Shown piece by piece: positions 25,266 through 34,409 of a DNA stretch of 64,000 nucleotides. The notes below the pieces were generated by a model that had not been told where the DNA came from, did no database searches, and saw only the letters and a list, made by a program, of their open reading frames with translations. The translations under genes were made by a program, and so were the position numbers. The first letter of the stretch is position 1, and each line of letters begins with the position of its first letter. Origin of the DNA: Pontibacter litorisediminis (GTDB lineage: Bacteria; Bacteroidota; Bacteroidia; Cytophagales; Hymenobacteraceae); NCBI RefSeq assembly GCF_029360645.1, contig NZ_JARDUA010000001.1, positions 1,364,001-1,428,000 on the forward strand, written 5' to 3'.

Positions 25266-26657
25266 ATGGCAAGCCGGAGCAAAAGTATAAGCGCCCTCCT
25301 TCTGTTGCTGATGACCTTGGCAATCGGGAGCGTTTTTGCCCAGGATAACAAGCCGCAGCCTAAAACGCGCATCCTGTTCCTGCTGGACGCCTCGGGAAGC
25401 ATGCTGGCCAAGTGGGAGAACAGCGACCGCATGACGGTGGCCAAGAACCTGCTCAGCCACCTGGTAGACTCGCTGGACCGGTATGAGAACGTGGAAGTGG
25501 CGCTGCGGGCCTACGGCCACCAATTCGGCCGCGAACGCAACGACTGCAAAGACACCAAACTGGAGGTGTCCTTTGGGGAGGATAACGCCGAGGCGATCAA
25601 GAAGAAGCTGGACGCGATCGTGCCGCGCGGCAACACGCCTATCACTTACTCGCTGCAGCAGGCCGCCGGCGATTTTCCGGAGGACCGGGCGCGCAACGTG
25701 GTGATCCTGATTACCGATGGGCTGGAGTCCTGCGGCGGCGACCCTTGCGCCACCTCGGAGGCGCTGCAGCGGAAACGCATTTTTCTGCGCCCCTTCGTGA
25801 TCGGCATCGGCATTGAGGCAGAGCAGGAAAAGCAGCTGAACTGCATTGGGCAGTACTTTAATGCCGCCGATATCAAGACCTTTGAAAGGGTGCTGACCGA
25901 GATTGTGACGCAGACGCTGAGCAAGACGACCGTGAGCGTGGAACTGCTGGACGAGCAGGAGCGCCCCCGCGAAACAGGCGTTAACCTGACCTTTGTGAAC
26001 GCCTTGACCGGGGAGGCAGAGTATGACTATGTGCATTACCTGGATGCCGACGGCAAAACAGACGTGCTGGATGTGGATGCCTTGCTGCCTTACCACCTGC
26101 TGGTAAACACGGTACCACCCGTAATAGAGCGCGACCTGCGCATAAAGCCGGGCAGGAACAACGTCATCAAGGTGAAGGCGCCGCAGGGGGAACTCTATTT
26201 GCGCCAGGACGGCCCGTCGCCTTACCGGCTGCTGAACGCTATTGTGCGGCAGGCGGGTTCAGACAAGACGCTGAACGTGCAGGCCTTCGGCAACCGGCAG
26301 AAGTACCTGGCGGGCAAGTATGACCTGGAGCTCCTCACGATGCCGCGCATCATCCTGCGCAACGTGGAGGTAAAGCAGGGGGAGACGAACACTATCACGA
26401 TCCCGCCGCCAGGCCAGTTGGCCATACCCTCGCAAATGCAGGGCTACGGTAGCGTGTACGAGCTGCACGAGAGCGGCGCCCAGCGCTGGCTTTACAACCT
26501 GCCGGAGGACAACAGCAAACTAATCTTGCCCTTGCAGCCGGGCAGGTATAAATTAGTATACAGAATGAAGTCGGCCAAATCGAGTAAGTTCACCTTTGTG
26601 CAGGACTTCACGATACGATCCGGAGCGACGACAACAGTAAGGATTTTTAACAGGTAA
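25266..26657 (+). CDS. Secreted von Willebrand factor A (VWA) domain protein
   Basis: 463 residues. Signal peptide at 1-25 ([19 protein letters not shown]). The VWA domain covers about 35-215: the MIDAS is complete, with DASGSM (D41, S43, S45), T in RGNTPIT and D in [10 protein letters not shown]. The cysteines in the last motif and at NDC and NCIG may pair outside the cell. The C-terminal about 250 residues are beta-rich repeats of unknown family with several glycine/proline turns ([19 protein letters not shown]). Function unknown: a divalent-cation-dependent binding protein in the periplasm or on the surface. It sits between the two halves of the split transketolase on the same strand, 43 and 56 bases from its neighbours. 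Confidence 0.87.
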   Translation: MASRSKSISALLLLLMTLAIGSVFAQDNKPQPKTRILFLLDASGSMLAKWENSDRMTVAKNLLSHLVDSLDRYENVEVALRAYGHQFGRERNDCKDTKLEVSFGEDNAEAIKKKLDAIVPRGNTPITYSLQQAAGDFPEDRARNVVILITDGLESCGGDPCATSEALQRKRIFLRPFVIGIGIEAEQEKQLNCIGQYFNAADIKTFERVLTEIVTQTLSKTTVSVELLDEQERPRETGVNLTFVNALTGEAEYDYVHYLDADGKTDVLDVDALLPYHLLVNTVPPVIERDLRIKPGRNNVIKVKAPQGELYLRQDGPSPYRLLNAIVRQAGSDKTLNVQAFGNRQKYLAGKYDLELLTMPRIILRNVEVKQGETNTITIPPPGQLAIPSQMQGYGSVYELHESGAQRWLYNLPEDNSKLILPLQPGRYKLVYRMKSAKSSKFTFVQDFTIRSGATTTVRIFNR

Positions 26658-26713
26658 TGGAGCGTGCGGCCTGCGACTTTGGAACAGCAGCCCCTCCTCT
26701 AAGCAGAAAAAAC

Positions 26714-27676
26714 ATGCAGATGAAAGAGTATTCGTATACAGAGAAAAAAGACACCCGTTCCGGTTTCGGTGATGGCCTGCTGGAACTTGGCCGCCAGAAC
26801 CCTAATGTTGTGGGCCTGTGCGCCGACCTCATCGGCTCCCTTAAAATGGGCGCCTTCCAGAAAGAGTTTCCGGAGCGTTTCTTCCAGGTGGGCATCGCCG
26901 AGGCCAACATGATCGGCCTGGCAGCAGGCATGACCATTGGCGGGAAAATCCCGTTTGCAGGCACGTTCGCCAACTTCGCCACCGGCCGCGTGTACGACCA
27001 GATCCGCCAGTCTGTAGCCTACTCAGGTAAAAACGTGAAGATCTGCGCCTCGCACGCGGGCCTTACCCTCGGCGAAGACGGCGCCACGCACCAGATCCTG
27101 GAAGATATCGGCATGATGAAAATGCTACCCGGCATGACGGTGATCAACCCATGCGACTATAACCAGACCAAAGCTGCCACCCTGGCCATTGCCGAGCACG
27201 ACGGGCCGGTGTACCTGCGCTTTGGCCGCCCGGTGGTGCCTATCTTCACCCCTGCCGACCAGAAGTTTGAGATTGGCAAGGCTGTGATGCTGAACGAAGG
27301 CACTGATGTCAGTATCTTCGCCACCGGACACTTGGTTTGGAAAGCCATACTTGCCGGGAAGCTCCTGGCAGACAAAGGTATCTCTGCCGAGATTATCAAC
27401 ATCCACACCATCAAACCGCTCGATGCGGAAGCGGTGCTGAAATCGGTGGCCAAAACAGGCTGCGTGGTAACGGCCGAGGAGCACAACCGCATCGGTGGCT
27501 TGGGCGACAGCATTGCGCAGGTGTTGGTCACGGGCAAACCGTTGCCACAGGAGTACGTGGCCGTGAACGATACCTTTGGTGAGTCGGGTACCCCGGAGGA
27601 ACTGATGGAGAAGTATGGCCTGACTGAGAATGACATTGTGGCGGCCGCAGAGCGCGCCATCAGCAGAAAGCAGTAG
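26714..27676 (+). CDS. Transketolase, C-terminal subunit
   Basis: 320 residues from the ATG at 26714; the frame is open 19 codons further but that part overlaps the end of the VWA gene and is not conserved-looking. Pyrimidine-binding domain at about 1-165 ([29 protein letters not shown] with the catalytic glutamate, [12 protein letters not shown]), C-terminal domain at about 180-310 ([31 protein letters not shown]). It needs the ThDP-binding subunit at 24365-25222. Followed by a terminator at 27704-27740. Confidence 0.92.
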   Translation: MQMKEYSYTEKKDTRSGFGDGLLELGRQNPNVVGLCADLIGSLKMGAFQKEFPERFFQVGIAEANMIGLAAGMTIGGKIPFAGTFANFATGRVYDQIRQSVAYSGKNVKICASHAGLTLGEDGATHQILEDIGMMKMLPGMTVINPCDYNQTKAATLAIAEHDGPVYLRFGRPVVPIFTPADQKFEIGKAVMLNEGTDVSIFATGHLVWKAILAGKLLADKGISAEIINIHTIKPLDAEAVLKSVAKTGCVVTAEEHNRIGGLGDSIAQVLVTGKPLPQEYVAVNDTFGESGTPEELMEKYGLTENDIVAAAERAISRKQ

Positions 27677-27703
27677 GTGTTTTTATACCTTCGCAGATAA
27701 ATT

Positions 27704-27740
27704 AGGGAGGGAGGTACAGCGGTATCTCCCTCTCTTTTTT
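27704..27740 (+). terminator. Terminator after the transketolase region
   Basis: 14-bp stem (27704-27717 with 27722-27735, two G-T pairs, loop AGCG) followed by a run of T. Confidence 0.85.
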
Positions 27741-27811
27741 GTATACTTGCTGTTTCCTCAGGAAGCTTTCGCCCTCCTGAGCCCGCCGATCCTGTTTACC
27801 GATACATTCCG

Positions 27812-28351
27812 TTGGAAGACAAAGAGCTACTTGAGAAATTCGCCCAGCCTGAGAGCCGCAACATGGCTTTTAACCAGCTGGTGCGCAAGTACCAGGAGAA
27901 GGTCTACTGGCATATCCGCAAGATGGTGATAGACCACGACGACGCCGATGACCTGACGCAGGACGTGTTTCTGAAAGTGTGGAAGAACCTGGATAACTTC
28001 CGCCAGGACGCACAGCTTTATACCTGGATTTACCGTATTGCCACCAACGAGTGCCTCTCCTTCCTGTCCAGCAAAAAAAGGAAGTTCTTCCTGCCCCTAA
28101 ACGATGTGACCGCCGAACTGATGGAGAAGGTGGAATCAAGCCCTGAATTGGCTGGCGATGAGGTGCAAAAGAAGCTGCAGAAGGCTATCCTGCGCCTGCC
28201 CGAGAAGCAACGCCTCGTCTTCAACATGAAGTACTTCGATGAAATGAAGTATGAGGAGATGTCGGAGATCCTGGGTACCTCCGTGGGCGCCCTGAAGGCA
28301 TCTTACCACATTGCGGTGAAAAAAATTGAAGAATTTATAAAGCTGGATTAA
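27812..28351 (+). CDS. ECF-type RNA polymerase sigma-70 factor (RpoE-like)
   Basis: 179 residues starting at TTG (27812); no in-frame ATG precedes region 2. Region 2: VRKYQEKVYWHIRKMV and HDDADDLTQDVFLKVWKNL; the -10 recognition helix ends in TWIYRIATNECLSFL. Region 4: LPEKQRLVFNMKYFDEMKYEEMSEILGTSVGALKASYHIAVKKI, a canonical helix-turn-helix (broken here by its turn). The two genes downstream encode a membrane protein placed like an anti-sigma factor and a Spy-like periplasmic protein, so this looks like an envelope-stress unit. The substitution CKA-type loops of RpoE cannot be judged by eye. Confidence 0.93.
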   Translation: MEDKELLEKFAQPESRNMAFNQLVRKYQEKVYWHIRKMVIDHDDADDLTQDVFLKVWKNLDNFRQDAQLYTWIYRIATNECLSFLSSKKRKFFLPLNDVTAELMEKVESSPELAGDEVQKKLQKAILRLPEKQRLVFNMKYFDEMKYEEMSEILGTSVGALKASYHIAVKKIEEFIKLD

Positions 28352-28391
28352 ACTATAGGGAGCAGGCCTTATCTAACAGATAGAGTTGACC

Positions 28392-28832
28392 ATGATGAAG
28401 AAAGAATTTAAGCTCAGCGACATACCAAAGCGTAACCCGTACCAGGCGCCGGATGGCTATTTCGATCGCCTGCCGATGCGCGTAATGGAGCGTACTGCCG
28501 CACAAGAGCAGGCAGCCTGGCTGCCGCTACCAAAGCTGTGGCAACCGCTGCGCCTGGCGCTGGCACCGCTGGTGCTGCTCTTGCTGGTGTTTGTAGGCGT
28601 GTATTACAACAGCGTGCCGGATGCGCAGGAAAGCCAGATCATGAACCTAACCGCAGTGTCAGATGCGGAGATTGTGAACTACCTGAGCACCTACGCCACC
28701 ATTGAGACCACAGACTTTGCCGAGCTGAACACGCTGCGTGAGCAGGAACTGCCGGCAGAGGTTCTGAACGTAAGCCCCACCGCCGCCGAAGCGGAGTTGG
28801 AGTACTACAACCTAAATGACATTGATTACTAA
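28392..28832 (+). CDS. Membrane protein, putative anti-sigma factor
   Basis: 146 residues from the ATG at 28392 (a second ATG is adjacent). A cytoplasmic N-terminus of about 50 residues (FKLSDIPKRNPYQAPDGYFDRLPMRVMER), one transmembrane helix at about 60-78 (LALAPLVLLLLVFVGVYY), and a short acidic periplasmic part ending in NLNDIDY. It has no recognised zinc-binding anti-sigma motif. Its position, 40 bases after an ECF sigma gene and overlapping or touching the next gene, and its topology, suggest that it restrains the sigma factor. Function is inferred from context only. Confidence 0.72.
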   Translation: MMKKEFKLSDIPKRNPYQAPDGYFDRLPMRVMERTAAQEQAAWLPLPKLWQPLRLALAPLVLLLLVFVGVYYNSVPDAQESQIMNLTAVSDAEIVNYLSTYATIETTDFAELNTLREQELPAEVLNVSPTAAEAELEYYNLNDIDY

Positions 28833-28839
28833 ATCACCC

Positions 28840-29280
28840 ATGAAGCGTATTACCTTTTTACTAGTATTTAGCTTTGCCCTGCTGCTTGGCGGCACTGCCG
28901 CCACGGCCCAAGATAACCGTTCCGAAAACGTAGAGGCCGCCAAAGTAGCTTTCTTAACAGATAAGATGGAGCTCACGGCAGAGCAGTCGCAAAAGTTCTG
29001 GCCGCTGTACAACGAGTACGAGAGCAAGCGCCGCACCCTGATCAGAGGCTACCGGAGCGGCTATCGCCAGGACGTGGATGCCCTGAGTGAGCAGGAGGCA
29101 AAAGCCCGCATCGACAACATGTTTGTTACCAAAGAGAAAGAATTGGAACTGGAGAAGGAATATGCCGGCAAATACCTGAAGATCATCTCCAACAAACAAC
29201 TCATTAAGCTCTATCGCGGTGAGCGGGACTTCACCAAGATGCTCCTGAAACGCCTGGACGATAAAAGGGCGAGCAATTAA
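28840..29280 (+). CDS. Periplasmic Spy/CpxP-like protein
   Basis: 146 residues from the ATG at 28840 (MKRITFLL), preferred over an upstream TTG because a signal peptide (LLVFSFALLLGGTAATAQ) follows. The mature part is nearly all helix with charged heptads; KMELTAEQSQKFWPLYNEYE resembles the LTxxQ repeat of Spy and CpxP, ATP-independent periplasmic chaperones. Third gene of the sigma/anti-sigma unit, 7 bases after the previous stop, so it is probably both under the same control and part of the envelope-stress response. Terminator at 29307-29333. Confidence 0.82.
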   Translation: MKRITFLLVFSFALLLGGTAATAQDNRSENVEAAKVAFLTDKMELTAEQSQKFWPLYNEYESKRRTLIRGYRSGYRQDVDALSEQEAKARIDNMFVTKEKELELEKEYAGKYLKIISNKQLIKLYRGERDFTKMLLKRLDDKRASN

Positions 29281-29306
29281 AATTGGCTAAAGTTGAGAGT
29301 GGAAGG

Positions 29307-29333
29307 GGCGCTACCGTTAGGAGCGCCTTTTTC
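29307..29333 (+). terminator. Terminator of the ECF sigma operon
   Basis: GGCGCT (29307-29312) pairs with AGCGCC (29322-29327), with a partial inner CC/GG, followed by TTTTT. Confidence 0.75.
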
Positions 29334-29348
29334 TATTCCTGCAAGTAC

Positions 29349-29382
29349 AAAGCCCGGAGCCAGAGGCTTGGCGCCGGGCTTT
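29349..29382 (-). terminator. Terminator of the peptidase E gene
   Basis: AAAGCCCGG (29349-29357) pairs with CCGGGCTTT (29374-29382). It lies just past the stop of the minus-strand pepE gene and just past the plus-strand terminator, separating two convergent units. Confidence 0.65.
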
Positions 29383-29387
29383 ATACT

Positions 29388-30107
29388 TTAGTAAACATCC
29401 AGCAGAAAGTTCAGGTCTTCGGATGGCTTAAACTCCATAGGCTTCTCGGACTGCAGGAAAACGCGTGCCGGGTGCGGGCCCAGTAGTTTGATAGTATCGC
29501 CCTGTACGCGCAGCATGCTGCCCTCGCGCAAGCCTATCACCGGCTGGCGGTTGTGGTGGTGAAACTCGGCAATGCGTGTGTCGCGCGTCTCGCCCATGTG
29601 CGTGGAGTTTGGGTCCGGGTCAAGGAAATGCGGGTTTATGTTGAAGGGCACTAGCTGAAGTGCATCAAAGGTCTTTACATGCACGATCGGCATGTCGTTG
29701 GTGGTGCCAATGGTTCTGCCGGCTACATTAGTACCGGCGCTCGTGCCCATGTAGGGCATCCCCTGCTGCACCCGTTCGCGCAGCGGCTCCACTAATTTGT
29801 TCTGGTACAGCTGGCGTAGCAGCACAAAGGTGTTTCCCCCGCCGATAAACACAGCCTCTGCCTCTTTCACGGCCTTTACCGGGTCATCGAAGGCATGCAC
29901 CCCATTCACGCTGATGCCCCACTCTTCGAAGGCCTGGTGCGCTTTGGCCGTATAGTCTTTATGCGAGATGCCGCCCGGGCGGGCGTACGGTATAAACAAG
30001 ATGCTCTTTTTGCCCTCCAGCAGGGCCTTTACCTCCTGTTCGGCATGCTCCAGGTAACCGGTGCCATGCGTGGTAGAGGTGCTGATTAAAAGTAAGTTTC
30101 TGCTCAT
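29388..30107 (-). CDS. pepE: Peptidase E (alpha-aspartyl dipeptidase), S51 family
   Basis: 239 residues from the ATG at 30107. The nucleophile serine is in GTSAGTN (about residue 124), inside a class I amidotransferase-like fold with AVFIGGGNTFVLLRQL before it; the later HFLDPDPNSTHMGETRDTRI (split at the turn) carries the triad partners and the specificity loop of the family. The enzyme cleaves dipeptides with N-terminal Asp in the cytosol. It stands alone on the minus strand; the region upstream (30114-30265) is repeat-like and the next gene on the same strand begins at 30526. Confidence 0.92.
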   Translation of the reverse strand: MSRNLLLISTSTTHGTGYLEHAEQEVKALLEGKKSILFIPYARPGGISHKDYTAKAHQAFEEWGISVNGVHAFDDPVKAVKEAEAVFIGGGNTFVLLRQLYQNKLVEPLRERVQQGMPYMGTSAGTNVAGRTIGTTNDMPIVHVKTFDALQLVPFNINPHFLDPDPNSTHMGETRDTRIAEFHHHNRQPVIGLREGSMLRVQGDTIKLLGPHPARVFLQSEKPMEFKPSEDLNFLLDVY

Positions 30108-30265
30108 ACCCAAAGATAGGGAATTTGAAAGTATGGAGACGAGGGGACTTAGAAATAGGGAGGTTTGGCGAGAAGGGGATCACCTATCAGGGAGTATAGT
30201 ACAGGGCTTACAATTGTGCCATACTTCACGCATTTGCACATTTCCTCCTCTCTAGATCTCCGGAT

Positions 30266-30526
30266 TCATCTATCCTTCTTCTGGGTTTTCAGCTTCAGCT
30301 TGATGGTTTCGAGGTAGGGCTCCAGCTGCCGGTTACTGGTGAGGGCGCGCACGAGGCCGATGCTCTTCAGGTCATAGAGAAACCAAAGCTCCACATAAAA
30401 GTCATGAAGCCAGTACAGGTCTATTTTACACCAGCCCTTGATGCGGTGGTGAATGTAGTGGCCCTGGTCTAAGGCCAGCGTTGCCTGCAGGTGGGGCGGC
30501 AACTGGTTAAATTCTTCGGCACTCAT
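30266..30526 (-). CDS. Hypothetical protein, 86 residues
   Basis: Family not recognised. The protein is a soluble, aromatic- and charge-rich helical protein: HIHHRIKGWCKIDLYWLHDFYVELWF (read in two parts) gives an amphipathic or strand-rich core and the C-terminus is a basic helix (ETIKLKLKTQKKDR). Codon use matches its neighbours, there is an ATG at 30526, and a terminator-like hairpin lies upstream at 30570-30592. I consider it a real gene, of unknown role. Confidence 0.65.
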   Translation of the reverse strand: MSAEEFNQLPPHLQATLALDQGHYIHHRIKGWCKIDLYWLHDFYVELWFLYDLKSIGLVRALTSNRQLEPYLETIKLKLKTQKKDR

Positions 30527-30569
30527 GGGTAAACGTCTCTGCTACACTATCCAACAATAAGGTTATAAA

Positions 30570-30592
30570 AAAGGCTGCACATGGCAGCCTTT
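30570..30592 (-). terminator. Terminator of the 86-residue protein gene at 30623
   Basis: AAAGGCTGC (30570-30578) pairs with GCAGCCTTT (30584-30592), loop ACATG; T-rich beyond it on the minus strand. Confidence 0.7.
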
Positions 30593-30622
30593 ATTGTTTA
30601 ACGTAGATTTTCGGATTTTGGT

Positions 30623-30883
30623 CTAGTTCAGGTGCAGGGTATACAGCTCGAAGCGGGTGGAGGCAAAGCTCCAGTGCGACGGCGACGGGTGTATCTCTAC
30701 CCCATCCTCATCCATGATGGTAACCGCAAAGCCTTCGCCTTGGTTTAGGGGCTCCGTGAAATGCTTTACCGGGTACACCTTTCCTTCCTGAATCCACTCA
30801 TCCGGCTCGAAGGCTGGAAACGACGCATCCACGCACTTCGCGTAAACGGCCATATAGCTCGGGGGTACGAATAAATTAACCAT
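30623..30883 (-). CDS. Hypothetical protein, 86 residues
   Basis: Small soluble protein without recognised domain. It starts MVNLFVPPSYMAVYAKCVD and has several aromatic residues and a proline/glycine pattern compatible with a beta-barrel or SH3-like fold (GKVYPVKHF, GFAVTIMDEDG, HWSFASTRFELYTL). ATG at 30883; the stop is followed by a hairpin. Monocistronic by appearance. Role unknown. Confidence 0.65.
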   Translation of the reverse strand: MVNLFVPPSYMAVYAKCVDASFPAFEPDEWIQEGKVYPVKHFTEPLNQGEGFAVTIMDEDGVEIHPSPSHWSFASTRFELYTLHLN

Positions 30884-31112
30884 GTATTGTAAACTTTCCT
30901 CTAATATAAAAAATTCCTGAAAACCAGGAAACGCCGGGCCATATTTTCCGGCTTGTCAGGTATTGGGCACAAAAAGTGTGCCTCCACTTGCCTAAACAGC
31001 CATCAGGCCGCAAAGTTATCTAAAAACTAGTAGGGCCTGCCATTTTTGGCAGCTTTACAGGCGGATGTTCCGTAAGTACAGATTCAGGTTCTTACTCAAA
31101 ACACGTACGCCT

Positions 31113-32210
31113 ATGGAAACAACAGCAGCAGGGAACAAAACCGGAAGACGACACACCTTTACCGCTGCCCCGCGGGTGTGGGGGCTTAAGACCATCTTTG
31201 TTAACTTATACTTTGCGGCCAACCCCGATGGCTCGTGGGTGCTGGTAGATACGGGTGTGCCCGGCTCGGCATCCAAAATAAGGGAGGCCGCCGCAGAGAT
31301 ATTCGGCCCCGACAGCAGGCCAAGCGCTATTGTGCTTACCCACGGCCACTTCGACCATGTGGGGGCGGTAAAGGAACTGGCGGAGCATTGGGACATACCT
31401 GTTTATGCCCATCCGATGGAGCTCCCGTACCTTACTGGCCAGAGCAGCTACCCGCCACCCGACCCAAGCGTAGGCGGCGGGGCGATGTCTTACATGTCTT
31501 TCGCCTATCCTAAGAAACCGATCAACATTAAGAACCACATAGAGTTGCTCCCCAGAGATGGCAGTGTGCCGGGGCTGGAGGGATGGCGTTGGATACACAC
31601 ACCGGGACACACGCCAGGGCATGTCTCCCTGTTCCGGGATGAGGACCGTGTGTTAATTGCAGGCGACGCCTTCGTGACGCGCCATGGTGAGTCGGCCATA
31701 GCGGTGATGACCCAAAAGCGCGAGGTGCATGGCCCACCGGCCTATTTCACGCCCGACTGGGGTTCGGCTCACCACTCTGTGGAGGCGTTAAATGACCTGA
31801 AGCCGGAAATTGCCGCCACGGGCCATGGTATGCCTATGCAAGGAGAGGAACTGCGCCAGCAGTTGGAGCGCCTGGTGCATGATTTCTGGCTGGTGGCCGT
31901 ACCGCGGCATGGCCGCTACGTGCATGAGCCAGCGGTGGTGGATGAGTACGGGGTGGTGTCGGTACCGCCGCCGGTGAGCAACCCGGTACCGAAGGTATTG
32001 GCAGTGGCTGGCGCAGTGGCACTGGCGGGCGTGGCCTTAGCCGCCTGGAACAAGCGCAGCAACCATAAGAAGGGCCCGAACTACAACAAAAAGTCGCGCC
32101 GTGGCTTTGGGCAGCGCCCTTACTCACATAACCGCGTGCTGCGCGACACCCCCACGGCCGTAGACCCTCAACATGACGATCCGACAGAGCACACTAACAA
32201 CTACCCGTAA
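31113..32210 (+). CDS. Metallo-beta-lactamase fold hydrolase with C-terminal membrane helix and basic tail
   Basis: 365 residues from the ATG at 31113; the frame is open 16 codons upstream but that part is basic and leader-like. MBL domain at about 20-240: THGHFDHVGA (HxHxDH), the later zinc ligands in HTPGHTPGHVS and GDAFVT, and GHGMP near the end. At about 285-305 a hydrophobic helix (VLAVAGAVALAGVALAAW) is followed by a strongly basic tail with NKRSNHKKGPNYNKKSRR and a His-rich end. The membrane anchor behind an MBL domain is unusual; the active site would face the cytosol if the N-terminus is inside. The substrate is unknown; the glyoxalase II or quorum-quenching branches are possible. 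Confidence 0.85.
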   Translation: METTAAGNKTGRRHTFTAAPRVWGLKTIFVNLYFAANPDGSWVLVDTGVPGSASKIREAAAEIFGPDSRPSAIVLTHGHFDHVGAVKELAEHWDIPVYAHPMELPYLTGQSSYPPPDPSVGGGAMSYMSFAYPKKPINIKNHIELLPRDGSVPGLEGWRWIHTPGHTPGHVSLFRDEDRVLIAGDAFVTRHGESAIAVMTQKREVHGPPAYFTPDWGSAHHSVEALNDLKPEIAATGHGMPMQGEELRQQLERLVHDFWLVAVPRHGRYVHEPAVVDEYGVVSVPPPVSNPVPKVLAVAGAVALAGVALAAWNKRSNHKKGPNYNKKSRRGFGQRPYSHNRVLRDTPTAVDPQHDDPTEHTNNYP

Positions 32211-32255
32211 TCAATGAAAAGGGCCAGGAAATTGCTTCCTGGCCCTTTTCATTGA
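32211..32255. terminator. Perfect long hairpin, bidirectional terminator
   Basis: 20-base arms 32211-32230 and 32236-32255 are exact reverse complements, loop ATTGC, with AAAA/TTTT near the base. It starts immediately after the stop of the MBL gene and 11 bases past the minus-strand gene at 32267. Confidence 0.85.
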
Positions 32256-32266
32256 TTATGATTCGC

Positions 32267-32455
32267 TTAGCTGCTTGGATGGTTTTTTCTTCCCGATCCA
32301 CTCTTATTGCCGCCGCCATCCTGCTTGTTTACAGTGGCCCAGGCCCGCTTCTCAGCCTCTTTGTGGCTCACACCGCGTTTCTCGTAGCCCTCCTCTATAT
32401 GCTCGGCTTTGCGTTTTTGCTTATCTGTATAGGCTGATTTATCTCCTCTTGCCAT
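32267..32455 (-). CDS. Small basic hydrophilic protein, stress/plasmid-stabilisation-like
   Basis: 62 residues, rich in Lys, Glu and Gly, with no hydrophobic core: MARGDKSAYTDKQKRKA, then EEGYEKRGVSHKEAEKRAWA and TVNKQDGGGNKSGSG. I recognise this pattern from short proteins in many bacteria labelled plasmid stabilisation protein, often next to general-stress genes; the function is not established. The even reading frame, ATG start and terminator on its 3' side support a real gene. Confidence 0.8.
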   Translation of the reverse strand: MARGDKSAYTDKQKRKAEHIEEGYEKRGVSHKEAEKRAWATVNKQDGGGNKSGSGRKNHPSS

Positions 32456-32594
32456 GGTACGTTCTCCTTTTTGTTATAGTGATACATCTGTTCTGTATCC
32501 TCCAGCTCAGCCTTTTGTACGGATATTCCCACAGAATGATTAAAGCTTTGCCTCAGCCGGCGGCACACTGAGCTGCCACAGACACAAAGGCTGC

Positions 32595-34127
32595 TTAGCC
32601 CTGGTGGAAGTACAGCCTAAACGTGGAGCCTTTCCCTACTTCGCTTTCCACCTCAATCCTGTCTTCTGAATTCTCCAGGATGCGCTTCACAAGGTATAGC
32701 CCAAGGCCGGTACCCTCTACATGCGTGTGCAAACGCCTGAACATCGAGAAAATCTTCTGCCTGTGCTTCTTATCTATCCCCAAGCCGTTGTCAGACACTG
32801 ATAACACATGCTGCTCTCCCTGCCGCTCAGTGCTGATTCTGATGACGGGGCGGCGATCCGGCGATGCATACTTCACAGCGTTGGAAATGAGGTTGAAAAG
32901 TATACTGCGAAGGTTCTTTCTGGAGTAGTGCAGATGGCTGAACCCCGTGAAATCTTTCTCGATCACGGCATTGCAAGAGTAGATCAGACTCTCCAGGCTG
33001 CCTTCCACCTCCGCCACCAAGCCCTCCAGCGACACATCCTCCAGCAGTTGCTCCTCATACTGTATCCTGGAGATATCGGTCAGGTCCAATATTATGCTGT
33101 TCAGGCGGCTAACGGAACTTTCTATCCTGGCCATCACCTCCTGGTGCTTTTCCGCATCCGGGCCTAGGTCCGCCTTAAGCAGGGCGATTAAGCCCTCCAG
33201 GTTGGAGATCGGGGCCTTCAGGTCGTGGGAAGCCGTATACACAAAGTTGTCCAGATCGGTGTTAATCCTGTGGAGCTCCTTGTTTTTGCGCATCAGCTCC
33301 TCGTTCTTTCTTTTCTCTGAGACGTCGCGCGTAATCTTGGTAAAACCGATCAGCTTTTTCTCTGCGTTATAGACAGGGGTGATAAGCACGTTGGCCCAGA
33401 AGGTGCTGCCGTCCTTGCGTACACGCCAGCCTTCGTCCTCGAAACGCCCATCCTGTATGGCCCTGCTTATCTCGTAGTCGGTATAGTTTCTTTGCCTGGC
33501 CTCTTCAGGGTAGAAAACAGAGAAATGCTGCCCTATGATCTCTTCTGCCTTGTACCCCTTTATCTTTTCAGCGCCATGGTTCCAGGAGGCCACCCTACCC
33601 TCCGGCGTCAGCATGAAGATGGCGTAGTCTCTCACTCCTTCCGTCATCAGCCTGGCCCGCTCCTCGCTTTCGCGTAGCTCCTCCATAGTCTTGGAAAGCT
33701 TGCTCTCCAGCATCTTCCGGTCAGTCAGGTCGCGGGTGATCTTGGAGAAGCCTATCAAATGCTTGTCCACGTTGCTGCGGATAGCCGTGATCACCACATT
33801 GGCCCAAAACCTGGAGCCGTCCTTTTTTAAGCGCCACCCCTCCTCCTCAAAGCGGCCGTGCTCGGTGGCGTGCTTGAGTTCCATCTCCGGGTGTCCTATA
33901 TTATTGGCCTCATCCGGGTAGAAGGTGGAGAAATGCTTGCCGATTATTTCTTCGGGCTTATACCCTTTAATTTTCTCGGCACCGGCGTTCCAGGTTTGGA
34001 TGTATCCTGTGGGGCTTAATAAAAATATAGCGTAATCATGCACCCCCTGTACGAGCAGCCTGTATAGATCTTTATTTTCTGACAGCAGCTCAGAAGAGTC
34101 TTGTAAGATATAATTTTCCGTACCCAT
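32595..34127 (-). CDS. PAS-domain sensor histidine kinase
   Basis: 510 residues, no transmembrane segment and no signal peptide, so cytosolic sensing. PAS 1 at about 22-140 and PAS 2 at about 155-270 are near copies of each other (VHDYAIFLLSPTGYIQTWN against VRDYAIFMLTPEGRVASWN; both with GAEKIKGY, EEIIGxHFS and GxRFWANV-like or STFWANV segments), each with a PAC end, suggesting tandem duplication. A coiled linker leads to the phosphoacceptor H301 in TASHDLKAPISN. The ATPase shows the N-box FNLISNAVKYA, SDNGLGI (G1) and EGTGLGLYLVKRI (G2). No response regulator is adjacent. This is of the phytochrome-like/bacteriophytochrome HWE-free branch. Confidence 0.9.
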   Translation of the reverse strand: MGTENYILQDSSELLSENKDLYRLLVQGVHDYAIFLLSPTGYIQTWNAGAEKIKGYKPEEIIGKHFSTFYPDEANNIGHPEMELKHATEHGRFEEEGWRLKKDGSRFWANVVITAIRSNVDKHLIGFSKITRDLTDRKMLESKLSKTMEELRESEERARLMTEGVRDYAIFMLTPEGRVASWNHGAEKIKGYKAEEIIGQHFSVFYPEEARQRNYTDYEISRAIQDGRFEDEGWRVRKDGSTFWANVLITPVYNAEKKLIGFTKITRDVSEKRKNEELMRKNKELHRINTDLDNFVYTASHDLKAPISNLEGLIALLKADLGPDAEKHQEVMARIESSVSRLNSIILDLTDISRIQYEEQLLEDVSLEGLVAEVEGSLESLIYSCNAVIEKDFTGFSHLHYSRKNLRSILFNLISNAVKYASPDRRPVIRISTERQGEQHVLSVSDNGLGIDKKHRQKIFSMFRRLHTHVEGTGLGLYLVKRILENSEDRIEVESEVGKGSTFRLYFHQG

Positions 34128-34409
34128 TTGAGAAGTTTACCGGCTCTGGTCCGGTAAAGAGTATGTGATGAACAGTTCTACCAAACAGTGGTAATACTAA
34201 AACTACCCAGCATTGTTGTAATATAAAAAGCATAAAGAAGTTAACCGGCAAAAAACTTCTTTATGTGCAATTTTAATCTCAATTTAATCCCTTCGAAGCA
34301 CAACAACAGTAGCCTCTGTATAGAGTCTTATCGCTGGTTCATGCAGGGGCTGATCTTCTGCCGCTGCCTATCGCCCTATCTTCTGTAGTTATTTCCGTAC
34401 CTTTGCCAC

